A DNA stretch of 64,000 nucleotides. Origin: Panonychus citri. Taxonomy: Eukaryota; Arthropoda; Arachnida; Trombidiformes; Tetranychidae. The stretch covers positions 372,001 to 436,000 of the forward strand of contig NW_026515516.1 of NCBI RefSeq assembly GCF_014898815.1. The letters run 5' to 3'. Numbering within the stretch: position 1 is the stretch's first letter; every line of letters begins with the position of its first letter. The translations under genes and the position numbers were made by a program. The notes beneath the pieces are model-generated. The model worked only from the letters and a program-made list of their open reading frames with translations, made no database searches and was not told the DNA's origin. Below, in pieces: positions 9,647 through 21,400 of this stretch.

Positions 9647-9652
9647 AATAAA
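9647..9652 (+). promoter_or_regulatory. Polyadenylation signal of the lipase gene
   Basis: AATAAA lies 32 bases after the lipase stop codon, a normal position in a short 3' UTR. Confidence 0.6.
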
Positions 9653-9799
9653 ATTCATGATAAATTTTCTAAAGAAAATCAAAACTTTATGTTCTGTACA
9701 TGGAATTTTTTTAAGAAAGGAAAGAAAGTTTTTACTCTTTGCTCACGAGTGAGTCCCGAAGTCTTTATTGATTATTTAATCATTCACCTTTTCTGACAA

Positions 9800-9980
9800 C
9801 TGTGAAAATCAATCAATCAAAAATTAACTCAAAATTTGACCAGAACAAAATTAGATTAGTTGTTAATTTCGACAAGAGATGTCACTTGTTGATCTAAATT
9901 TAAACAATTTAATTTTTCTGGTTAAATGATTACGAGCAAAGTGATTGATTGCAATTAGTATTTTCACCGTCCATCTTTGT
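9800..9980 (-). repeat. Inverted copy of the 4655-4822 repeat
   Basis: It reads in inverted orientation to 4655-4822 and lies in the intergenic DNA between the convergent 3' ends of the lipase and cystatin genes. It is non-coding. Confidence 0.8.
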
Positions 9981-10344
9981 CCATTTAATTCAATCATAAT
10001 CTCATTTATCATGCAGCCTTTGAGTAAATAATGTTATTGGAGAAACCGAATCAAATTCAATTCAAGTGAGAAAAATTTATTCGAGAAAAACAATTGTCAT
10101 GATATTAGATGATTAGCAACTCTTGTAGTGGAACTTGTTTAGATTTGATTATTAAAAACATGATTAATGATCAATAAATTGTAGAAATTGTGACGTTTAA
10201 AAAAAACAATGAAATTGATTCATACATTTGATTCGGTTAAAGTCTAATTTCAAGGTATTATTATGATTAACCAAATGATTTTGGTTAAATGTTGATGAAG
10301 ATTATTGGAAAATCAAATTGAGAAGTTGATGTTGATTGTTTTAA
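9981..10344. other. Convergent intergenic region, nothing recognised
   Basis: AT-rich DNA between the lipase 3' end (plus) and the cystatin stop codon (minus). No additional gene or structured RNA was recognised. Confidence 0.4.
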
Positions 10345-11098
10345 TTACATGAAAGGAGCCTCCTCAATACGATGATAAGCTTTATCTTCGGCAATACGTT
10401 TCTCATTAAAATATTCTGGATAATTAAGGAAAGGTGAACACTCCGAATGAAGTAAACGTGTCTCATTGAGCCAAGGCCTTGACAAAACAGTAATTTTGCA
10501 TCGTTTAATTGTCTAAAAATATTTCAAGAGATTGGAAAGAGATGAAAAATTGTAATTAGCATTGTTTAAAATGTAAACATCTTAGGACTTACAGATTTTT
10601 GATCAAGCGAACATTGTTCAAGTTTATCTGATTCCACTTCGTTTTTACGACAAGTTGTCTTTCCTATGTCCATGGTAATGTTATATTTAACTCCAGAAAC
10701 TACTTGTGATAAAGCTTCATGAATATGGATCAAGTTTTCATAATGAGCATCATTTGAACGATCATTAAGAGTTTTGGTAGCAAATTTTGCGTTTTCCTTA
10801 ACACTTTCATGGTTTACATCTTTGGGTGACCATCCACCAACCAATCGTCCAACTTCAAGATCACAATGAAAGAGAAATGAGAATAAGAGAAACAAGAAAA
10901 AAACAAAGAATAATTATCAAAAACAAAATCACAATCAGGCTCATATTATCACTATAACCCTAAAGCCTAAAGCGAATCAAAATAAACACAATGACTTCAA
11001 CTATTTAAATCCATTGAAATCTTACCTTTATCGATACGAGATGAAACCAAATAGGCAAAGGTAATCAGAAGAAACAGATTCCTGATCAACAAAATCAT
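10345..11098 (-). CDS. Secreted type-2 cystatin (cysteine protease inhibitor), three exons
   Basis: A tight-binding inhibitor of papain-like cysteine proteases (cathepsins B/L type), secreted. Exons on the minus strand: 11098-11026, 10852-10593 and 10512-10345, giving 166 aa. Residues 1-20 are a hydrophobic signal peptide. All three inhibitory elements are visible: the N-terminal GG (30-31), the first hairpin loop QVVSG (74-78, the QxVxG motif) and the second hairpin PW (124-125). Four Cys (92, 105, 116, 136) match the two disulfides of family-2 cystatins. A 30-residue tail follows the last Cys, longer than usual. The donors fit gtaagt; the exon-2 acceptor (cttgaag at 10853-10854) keeps frame and domain but is not the only AG nearby. 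The gene is convergent with the lipase. Intracellular stefins are excluded by the signal peptide and the Cys residues. Confidence 0.9.
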
Positions 11099-12297
11099 CT
11101 TTCAATTAGAAACAATGAGAAAAAAGAAAATTAATTAAAATAATTGAGAGAAGAAACAAAAAAAAGAAACTGTGAGAATGTAAACAAACCGAATCTCCAA
11201 ATTTAGAAAAGAACAGAAAACAATTGTTTCCATTAGATGGCGACACTGTTTTCTCTCATTTTCGATTATCAGAAATTGTGACAAATTGTAAGCGACAATT
11301 AAGATTCTTTTCTTGCTACGATAACTCCAATTTTCTACTTCTAACTTGGTTCAATTTTGTTTTACTTTTTTCTTTAAATTTAAGACTTTGAAAACGATCA
11401 TTCTTATGAAAGAGAGAAAGAGAAATGAAATGATATCAATGACAATGATTATCTTTCGGGTATTGGGTTACCTTACAGAATTACGCCTCTGTAATTTGGT
11501 TAGTAAGAAATTGACTTGCAATCTCAGGCTAACATGTTATTCACAATTACCTTGGTTGTCATTATCATCCAGATGATCATGTTCATCTTCAATCTTGTTT
11601 CTCTCTCATTTCATCTCATATCTGTTCATCTCTCACTCCCAATCCAATAACTACTTATTTCATTTCTCTCTTTTTTTTCGTATAAATACTGTTTACCTTC
11701 ATCTCTCTTCCTTGCTCATGATGATTATTTCTTTCCCATAACAATCATCATCCAAATTGTATATTTCCACTTTTACTCTAATCAACCCACTTGCCTTTCT
11801 AACTTTTTCGAGGTAAATAATGGTAACAACAATGATTAACTCAAGCCTGTTATCATTTTCCATGGAGAGATGAAGAAAAGAAGATCAAGTGAAAAAGGGT
11901 AAGAGGAAAACGATTTTTTGATGAAATATCATGAAAAGGAGAAAAAGTTCACAATTTAATACAGATATTAATTATCTTCAAGTTTCAAGTTAGTGAAAGA
12001 TTTACGGTTGCAATTGAAACTGTTTCTCTCTTTCCAATTCTAATACATTTTCTTCAAAGAAATAATGTCTAATCATATGATCCTTATATACTTTTTTTCT
12101 TATTCCTCTTCTCTCACAGATTAATCTTACATTTGAAAAGAGAATAAAAAACTGGGAGTTCTTTCGCCCATTGGAATATCCTTTTACCGTTGTATCTTTT
12201 TCTCTCTTTCTAGGTTTAACCACCATTTCTTCTTCTTTCTTTCTCTCTCATCTATTCCCAGTTCTGATTAAATGATGATGAAGATCAGAGAGAAGAT

Positions 12298-12300
<3 letters not shown>

Positions 12301-12354
<54 letters not shown>
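12301..12354. repeat. (GA)27 microsatellite
   Basis: An uninterrupted GA run of 54 bp, the longest pure dinucleotide tract in the window. Confidence 0.97.
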
Positions 12355-12357
<3 letters not shown>

Positions 12358-12959
12358 GAGTGAAACAATCTCAATTGAAGAATGATGAAGACACACCGAA
12401 ATGGAGATAAAGTTTAACTAAATTGTTTGCCCAAATGATTGTGTTCTGTTTTGATTGGAGAAAGCTCATTGATTTAATGATGAACGAAACATTTAAGCAG
12501 AATAAGAAACAAATAAGAAATTGGTATAAGGAAATCCAAAATCACTTTGGATTCAAGATTAGAGAGAGAAGGAGAGGGAGAGGGAATAAGCTGAATTTCT
12601 ATGGTGAAAACCGTCAAGCTAAAAAGAAAAGAGGAAATAAGAAAGAAAATAAATCAAAATAGAATCAAGACGAAAGATAGAAGGTGAAAAAAGCCAAAGG
12701 ATTGTAAAAGTGACCAATGTTTATCTCACTTCTCATCACCATCGCCATTATCATTATCCCTTTTTCCATTCTCATCTCAACTGATTCTTACCTTCCCAAA
12801 GAAGTGGTTGGAATGTATAAGAATCTCTCGTCAGGGCATAAAAATGTACCAGAAATCCGCTACAAAAGTGAAATGATTAGCTCGGTTTGTTTGATAATTT
12901 TTAATCTTTTAAATAAATGAGAAAAAATTTGCAAAAAAATTTTCACATCCAAATGTAAT

Positions 12960-13085
12960 CTTCTCCGACTTTGAGAGGCCACTGTTTAGCAAGGCTCTTT
13001 GGAAAAGTTCCAAATCAGAACATAACAAACTTTTATATTTTTTTCTATTGAAACGCGAAGAGAGTAGTTGCACTTTCTTTCACGC
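12960..13085 (+). repeat. Dispersed repeat, copy 1 (partner at about 36987-37105)
   Basis: It shares with the partner an ordered series of blocks: ccgacttt-g-gaggccactg, ggctc, gaaaagt-cca, taacaaa and cgcgaagaga, over about 115 bp with divergence between them. It is not coding in a consistent frame. The partner lies immediately upstream of the TBP-like relic in neuroligin intron 2. Confidence 0.7.
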
Positions 13086-15107
13086 GAGTGGAATCAGAAT
13101 CTTGTACTCACTCTGTCCTGGAAAGTTTCAAGACATCTCGTCAAAAGACTGAGGGTACGAAAGTCATCATGGCTAATAAAGGGACAACCTAATACTGTGG
13201 TGGCAAGAGCTTCCCGGTTTGTAAGGCTATTAGTTATGGGCGATATTTGAAAAGATTTTCATCGACGATAACGATATTTATATTTTTTATCATCAATAAA
13301 TTCAATTTTTAGCGACAGAGAAAAAGACAGTATTTAATGTAAGAGAAAGAGAAAATGCGGGGAAAATCGGCGAAAAATCTGAAAAAATCTCATGTGTTGA
13401 AAAGAAAGTGAAAAGGAAAGAGAAATATTTACCAATATTTTTTATATCGATGATAAATTAGCACAAAAATAGCGATGATATTTATCGATACCGTTAATAT
13501 CGCCTATCATTAGGCTCTGAAAATCGGAAGCGGGAAAACTAGTTCCTTTTGCAGCTACTGGTAATGGACTCAAAATTATCAATAATCTTTTCATCAATTC
13601 GCATATTGAATCTTCAGAAAAGGGATATTCAAAATTTGCCAATTGTCACAGTAGAGGATAGAGATAATGATAATGCTGCTCAATGAATTAACATCAACAC
13701 TAAAAAGATAACTGGGAATGAGAAAAGGAAAAATGATATTTTCCATTTCTTTTTAGATAATTTTTTCTTCCATATTCATCATCATCGCCAACATCACCAC
13801 TGCCACTTCCGTGTTTATCATTGTGTTCATGGTAAGATTCCTATTCATTTGATTGGCCATGAAGATGAAACAAGAAGAGGAAAAGCTTTTAAAATCCTGA
13901 TAATAATAAGGATTACGGAAGATTAATCACTTCCGCTTTGAGTTTGGTTCGTTGAAGCTTGAAATGATCACTAAGACTTGGACCAAATTCAAACAGTTAT
14001 CATCATTTTCATCTTCATTTTCAATGAAAAGTGAAAACATTTTTCTCAATCAATGTAATTTTAACCAGAAAATTGAATTAACTTTCAAAAGACTTCAATC
14101 TATTCCTCTTCCTTTTCCTATTCAATTTCTAATATACACTAACCTTATATTGTATCAGCTCTTCAGCTTAAGAGTTATCATAGATAATCAACTAATCTAT
14201 TATTGATTGTATTTAGTTGATTCATTGTACAAATTGTTGTTTCTTGTTTTGATATTCTTTCTACAAATAACATGTATAACAATTTATATCAAATCAAATT
14301 AAATCACAACTTTGAGCCATAATCAACTTGAAAAATAAAAGTTACAGTTCTAAATCCTTCAATTTCATTTCAAACAATCAATTTATAACTGTAACAATCA
14401 ATCTCGTCAATTTCTTACTTAACAAACTAAACTTTTTTCTTAATTACATACTAATAATAATAACAACCTGTTGTAATCATCAAATTGTAATCGAAATGCT
14501 CACAATTAATCAAACTAATTGGAATCATTTCCATAAGAAAAATAATAATATTATAATCTGTATTTAAAAAATTTCATCCAAGAAAAGATTATCTCTCAAC
14601 ACTTTTTGTTTATTTTGATAAAAATACAGAATCAGCTGATGATTGTTTACCTAAACTATCAACGTATTTAAAGGTAATAATGATCATGATGATTTTCCTT
14701 AATAACATAATAATCTACCAGCAATCAGCCTTCATCACTAATTTAATCCCTATTGATTAACATCCTTATAATAGTGACTATCAACATGATAAGACAGTCA
14801 TTTGAAAAAATCAGCAAATTAAGTTTAATTGTTGCTAATTATCAAAATTATTTCCAACAAAGAGTAGAGCAAAAAACTACCAACTAATTAACAATAATTG
14901 TTAAGATAAACAAAATCCAAATTTTAGAAAACCAATTGATAAATCAGCTGATTTTTTCTTAACTAAACTTATAACAATATTTATGTTTTCTTTTATTTTT
15001 GAATAAAAGAAATGAACATTTTGATATCAAGGTCATTTTATGGTCGCCTCGTTTCTGGCTCATTATTGGTTGCAAATTTGGTTCTGGTCATCTATTGACC
15101 TTGCTAA

Positions 15108-15200
15108 TAAAATATGACAATTGAATATTGTCCAAATCCTCAGAACTTGAGTCTGGGCTCTAAATACCCAAAGAAAAATGATTTTTTTTGCAAAAAATCT
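15108..15200 (+). repeat. Dispersed repeat, copy 1 (partner at about 28505-28595)
   Basis: The copies share aaaatatgacaattga and then an ordered series (ttg-ccaaa-cctc, aact-gag-ct-gg-tct, aatac) over about 90 bp, by eye near 70 percent identical, in the same orientation. It is non-coding. Confidence 0.65.
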
Positions 15201-18200
15201 CACAATTTACTCGTTAGAAACTTAAGTTAGTCAAATGTGCTGTAATTTGATTGTTCTTGAGTCTCAAGTATCAAGATGGTGATTTAATTAAATTGAGATG
15301 GTGACAATCAAGAGTTTCAAAACAAAGAAAAAGCAACAACATTAACAATCAAGGAAACAATCAACTGATGATTAAAACTCTGGTCCAAGATAATTGTGTG
15401 ATTAAATTGATGATAAAGATGAAGATGATTTTATGATGAATTTAATAAAATAATGGGTTAAGTTGCTTTTCAAAATTGGTTACATGGAAGATGAAGATGA
15501 AAGAGTTGAGTGACTTAAGGAAAATCTAAAATCTCTCTTAGCATCATCATCATTCATTGAATTTATCAAACATTAAAATGATCACAACAAAAGGGTTTTC
15601 TGGTTAAGCGAGAAAATTGTTTTTCTTATTCTTTTTTTTCCATGAGAGATAATTTTTCATGAGAATTTCAATTGAATAAGTTTCAAAGTTTCAAAATTTC
15701 ATGGAACAGGAAGAAGAATTGAAAAAGGTGTCGTTAAAGATGACAAAGATAACAAAATCATCTTCAACCATACCAGTAACCAGAGAAACAGAGCAATTTT
15801 CACCATAAACGATGATGATAATTCCAATGATGATGATTTGTCTTATCATCTTCATATCATGATAATCATGTTCGGTTTGACTGGATGAGATAAACTGTCT
15901 ATTAATATCAAGAATTTTCTTCGCTTCTCCCATAAGATAATGATGATAAATCCTGATGATTATGATGATAACAATTTACTGATTGATGAAACTTCATTCA
16001 TGTTATGATAACTTTTTTTTTCTTCTTTCACTTTCAACATTTTTCATCAATTTTCACTTGGAAGATGAAAAGAAAGTTGAGATTCATTCATCTTTCTTTT
16101 CATCTTCCTTTTTCGGTCACAATATCATCGTCATCGTCATCATCATGGAAATTCATCTTCTTCAGAATTGTTTAAGATAGAAAATAATATTAATATTATG
16201 ATGGATATTATTTCTTACGATTAGAATGAAACAAACCAGGAGATACAGTTTTTCCGCCTTTGGGTGATGATGATATTAATGCTGCTCAAGGTGATGACAA
16301 TGATGATGTTGAGACAGAATCAACTTAATCTTTGATAAAATAGTTCATTAGCATTAGATTATCATTAAGAGTAGGAGTGGAAACAATAACAAGAACTTAA
16401 ATTAACTTTGAGTAGAGTGGAAAGAGAGAGAAATTAAAATGATTATTAATGATAATAATGATGATAAGTTGATTAACATGAATATTAATCAGCTTGGTTG
16501 TAGCAAAAAGATAATTAATATTATCATGATTAACATTCGCTGAGTGATTGTAGAAAATCAGCTTAAATTGTTGTTTTCGTAGGAGAAAAAAATTACAAGA
16601 AACAATCAAAGCTTCATCGTTAACGTGATTTGTTGATTGTAATGAAGATAATCAATAATTAAGTCTGATACATTTATACTCTGTTATAATCATTTCATTC
16701 ACATTGAAATATTATCTCATTCAGATTCTGAGTTATCTTAACTTTTTGAATCAGTTATTAAGTTTAATACGATTAGCATCATCATCTTCATCGTTATCTT
16801 TATTATCTGTGTGATTATTGATGATAATAATAGAGAAACTCTCTCTCTCTCTCTCTTAACTCTAATGAATACAAGGAATTTCGCTCACACAAGAGTTTCA
16901 AGTGACCTTTGGAGGTTTTTTCGGGAAATGACAACAATGAACTTGAAATTTGAAATTTGAAAGGTATAAATTCACTGATCAAGCCTGACCTTCATTTGAC
17001 TTTTGATTTTTCAGATATTAAATGAAATGTCTTAGTCGATAAGAAAACTCCTGTATATTAGAACCATTGAATTATCTTCGTCTGAATCAGAATGAGGAAG
17101 TGAAAAGAAAAATAAGATTGAGTAAAAAACCGAGTTAAAGGATATAATGGATTTCATGTAGCTCATCGTAATTTCTCCTCCTCATCATCATCATGATTAT
17201 CATCCTGGATCATCCGTATGCTCATCATTTCTCACGTTCACTCAATTACTCGTCTAGCAGAGATGATGAAGATGATGATAAGAAGAAGCAAAATGAGAAA
17301 GTAAGATTCACGATTAAAGTAATGGTTTTCACCCCAATCATTATTAGATTGCTAATTAATTAGTCTAACCAGTTATTTGGATGAAAATAATACTTTGATT
17401 CATTTTACCTTGATTTCTGTTCTTGTTTTATCTTATGATGAGAGAAAATAAAACAAAGTTCTGTTTCCATACACAACCATATATATTTTTCACCATCTTC
17501 TTCCCATTTTATCATCTTCATCATTATATCAACAATATGATTCAGCGCAGTTGAAATTTCATTCTCATTCGGATTCTAGTTTTATCCTCATTTCTTATCA
17601 TCATCTCACTCCCAAAGTTCCAACTCCAAGCTGAGTTTGTGTCTTTCAGTTGAAATCGTAATTCAGAACAAGAAAAACGATAAAAGTGATAAGAGAATCT
17701 TTTTCTCTTCCTTCTCAAAACTAAATCAGTTCTGTGCTTACCTTTTATTTCCCATCCTAAGTGATTATTTAAAAAGTTAATCAATGTCTCCACAATCAAC
17801 AGAAAATCAATCGATTCCAAGAAAGTGCAGAGAAAGAAAAAAATTCTAGAAATAGAATCAAAACTTCAAAAGTTACTCGAAAACTTTTTTTTTCTATTTG
17901 TTTCCAATCCTTTTATCAATTGAATTGGAAACAAAAATAGAGAAAAAAAAATCCAATTGAATTGAGTTTGATTAACATACTTATTAAGATGTAGGAAGAA
18001 ACTAATATAACAAAATGAATTGTAAACTAATCACAATTCAACAGTCAGGATAATGTTTGGCAACAATCAAATTGATTTGCTACAAACAACTCGCATGATA
18101 ATGATTATATTAAATGGTCAGTTAAGTGATGTTTTCTGTTGTCTCTTAATCCATCAATTCCCACCCAGAATTCACTCCTTATCCTCCTTGTTATCATTAT

Positions 18201-18457
18201 CCTCGTCTTCCTATCAACATTTAACCAACCATTTATTGTCGTGACTTTTTAACAACAAGCAATAACAATCAGTGATAATCCAACTGAATATAATGTTATT
18301 AACTACAACACCAGTCAACTTATCATCAAATGGATATTCAATCATTCATTAAGTTAATCATCATGTTATCATTAGTAGTTGAATTAACAATGTATAAAAA
18401 TTGTGCCAAGTTTTCATCTCTCAATGTATTTGATTGTAGTTAATTATCACAATTAGG

Positions 18458-21400
18458 ATGCTAAAGTTTCAAGTGACCCCGAAGGTTATAAATATGAAGT
18501 CTATTGAAAAAAAGGTGATAAACTCATCACCCTTATCAACATCATTATCATGTTATCATTATCAAAATGATGAAATCCCTTGTTGGTTAGATAACAAGGG
18601 AAACGGAAATGATGAATGGAGTTGTTTCAATGTCTCTTTTAATTCTAACTCATTCTGCTCGAGGCGATCATCGCCATTTTCATCATTTTCATCATCATCA
18701 TCATCTTCATTTAGAAATACTTATCAACATAATTGTAAATCAGCTTCACGTTCAATCATCATTCAAATTTTATCAGTTTTAATTGTGATTATCTCTTTCA
18801 ATCCAATGTGCCAAAGTGTTTATGGTTTATCATCACCATCAACTCAGCCTGGAACTTCATTAAATTTCAACAAACAATCGGAAAGACGATTCAGCTCCAG
18901 AATTGTTACAACCAAATACGGTGCTCTGAGGGGTTTCATCGTGGACTTACCGGAAGGTTAATCTTCAGCCAGTCGAGGTTTTCTTAGGCAAGTACATATC
19001 TCAATATCAAGGTCATTCCGATAGTTAGGATGAGATTTCATGGTCGATTCCAATCCAACCATGATCATGAATGCTCTGTAAATCATGATTTGGTTACATG
19101 AGAAATTGAAGGTTTACTTTAGCAAGAAAAAGAAAGATGGTAAAAAAAGCTTTCGTCTCTTAATGTGCAATTTAAAAAGCTCCTTCTCATCATCATCTGA
19201 TCCTCAAGTGTGATAATCAAATTAAAATTCACTTGGAATTCAGAATTGATCAAATCTGAAGTCTAAAATTAGCTAAAACTATTTAGTATCTGAAAAAAAA
19301 TCTACAACAAGAAGCAACCTCATGAGGATATGGCTCAGTGAGCTCCAAATTGAAGGAGTGAGTTTCATGAGGAACCACCAGAAAAGGTTTATGATTAACA
19401 TTATCCTAATCATCATCTAAGTCATTATCGATTAACTTGATGAGCCTGGAAGAGGAAATGTTGATAATCATCGTTGATGATGATCACTAATGAGAAACAT
19501 TCAACATAACATTAACTTTTTCAAGTGAAATTTTCTGAGTACATGAAATAGTCTCACTGACTTTATTTGGAAAATAATTTTCCAATAATCATTCATGATT
19601 TCATGAAACAAATCACACACCAAATATCATCAAATATCATCGACCAATGTTATTATCATGAAATCTAATTTCTTGGTCAAACCTTTAATATGAATAGTTG
19701 ATAATATGATAAATGATTGATAAACATTTGATTCATTGTGATGGAACCATGGAAATAGGAAGAGATAAAAATTGAATTCCCTGAATGAATATCTAACTCC
19801 CTGATTGGGAAAAATCAATGATTAAGTGTTGAGGATAATCAAAAAGTTACATAAATTTTTACACACATAATCAGTCTCGGAAGTGATTAAAATCATCTAC
19901 CCTTCCCTTCCTGTTATCATCATGAAAATGAACCTGATCAATATCGTAGAATTGCAAAATTAATAATACAGAAATAGTAATTGATCAGAATAGTGTATAA
20001 GAAGAAAAAAAGTTTATTCATGATGATGAGGAGATAAATTCATGATGTATTCAGATAAAAGTTCAACGGGTTGAGAATTTACAAATTACTCTAAGAGTTC
20101 AATTTCAAATCGATTCTGAATTCAAATGATGATGATGATGAAGATAATGTTCTGAATAGAAGAAAAAATATTTTCTTCAATTTTTGTTACATTTTTTTCT
20201 CATTTCAGTTTTTTTTGCTTCTCAATCATGAATCAAGATCTCAACAGAATTTAAATTAGATTCAAGGTGAAAATCTCGATTACAGTTATAAAAAAAAGGT
20301 TAATCAGTTAAATTCATGATGAAATTAAAAATTTCTCACCTGAAAAGATTAAAAAAGATAATTGTAACTAAATTGCTCGTTAACAATTAAGCAAAAACAG
20401 TTGTAATTTATTCATTGACACCCATTTACATTAATCTATGATAATTAACCTGTTAATTTTTGCAATGATTTGTTTCATTCTGAGTAAACAATTTAATTCA
20501 GTTTAGTACAACAATTAACAGTAATCAATTATTTATCCTTGTCTTGAAACTTATTAGATTCACGGTTGATCAAAAAGTTAATCAAAAGCGACTGAATTGT
20601 ATTAAGATTCAACTCTTTGATTAGCATTTCTAATTAAACTCATGAGTTAATCATGATAATCAAATTTATCGTTAATATTTAGATGCAATTTTTTTACTTC
20701 TCATCATGATGATAATGTTTCAGGTTAATCAGATTTAATTTGCATACACAAATTGTCTCGTTTTATTTATATTATACACAAACTTATTCTTGCCTGTGAA
20801 TGCTTATCATGTATCGGTAATTGTTGACTTATAGTGAATTAAATTAGTCACAGTTATTTGATTCCAAGGTTTCATATTTAAGATAAGATTATCATTATAA
20901 TTCTGAATGATTCTGGCGATGATGATAATTATTATTGACATGAAATATATAAGATATTGAATTTCATTTGATTGCGTTTTCTTTTCCGCTCAATTGAAAC
21001 AGGTACTCCATATGCCAGTCCACCGGTGGGTAAGCTAAGGTTTATGCCTCCAGTTACACCGGCTCATTGGAATGGTGTTAAAAGTGCCCATTCACCTGGT
21101 CCAGTGTGTCCACAAAATTTACCCAACATTTCAAACACCACGGAAGCTTTGAAAACAATGACCACTGGTCGCCTTCGGACACTCAAACGTCTCATTCCAC
21201 TTTTGCTCAATCAAAGTGAAGATTGTCTTTATCTTAATATTTTTACACCTTATCCATGTAAGTTAATACTATGTTATCACTTATTCAATTCCTTAAATCA
21301 ATTTGAAGATCAAGATAATTCCTTACAAGTAACCCTTATGACCTTACATTAGAGTCAAATGAGGGTCGGTCAACTTTCCATAGACCAAATCTGAACCTTT

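Larger units (their letters stand above)
11099..18457. other. Long non-coding interval, including the 5' flank of neuroligin
   Basis: 7.4 kb of AT-rich DNA without a supportable gene. Contents that can be named: a long (GA)n tract at 12301-12354, a dispersed repeat copy at about 12960-13085, another at about 15108-15200, and many ATC/GAT triplet clusters. Open frames here are short and lack motifs or flanking splice sites. The neuroligin promoter and any 5' UTR exons presumably lie in the right part, but no TATA or initiator could be assigned. Confidence 0.5.

Noticed and set aside
13068..13250. 60-codon plus-strand frame and the 66-codon minus-strand frame at 13442-13642
   Set aside because: Neither has a recognisable motif or splice context, and the region is a decayed repeat (copy at 12960). 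Kept only as repeat sequence.
18053..18244. Possible small ORF just upstream of the neuroligin start
   Set aside because: AT-rich, motif-free, and more likely 5' flank or UTR.
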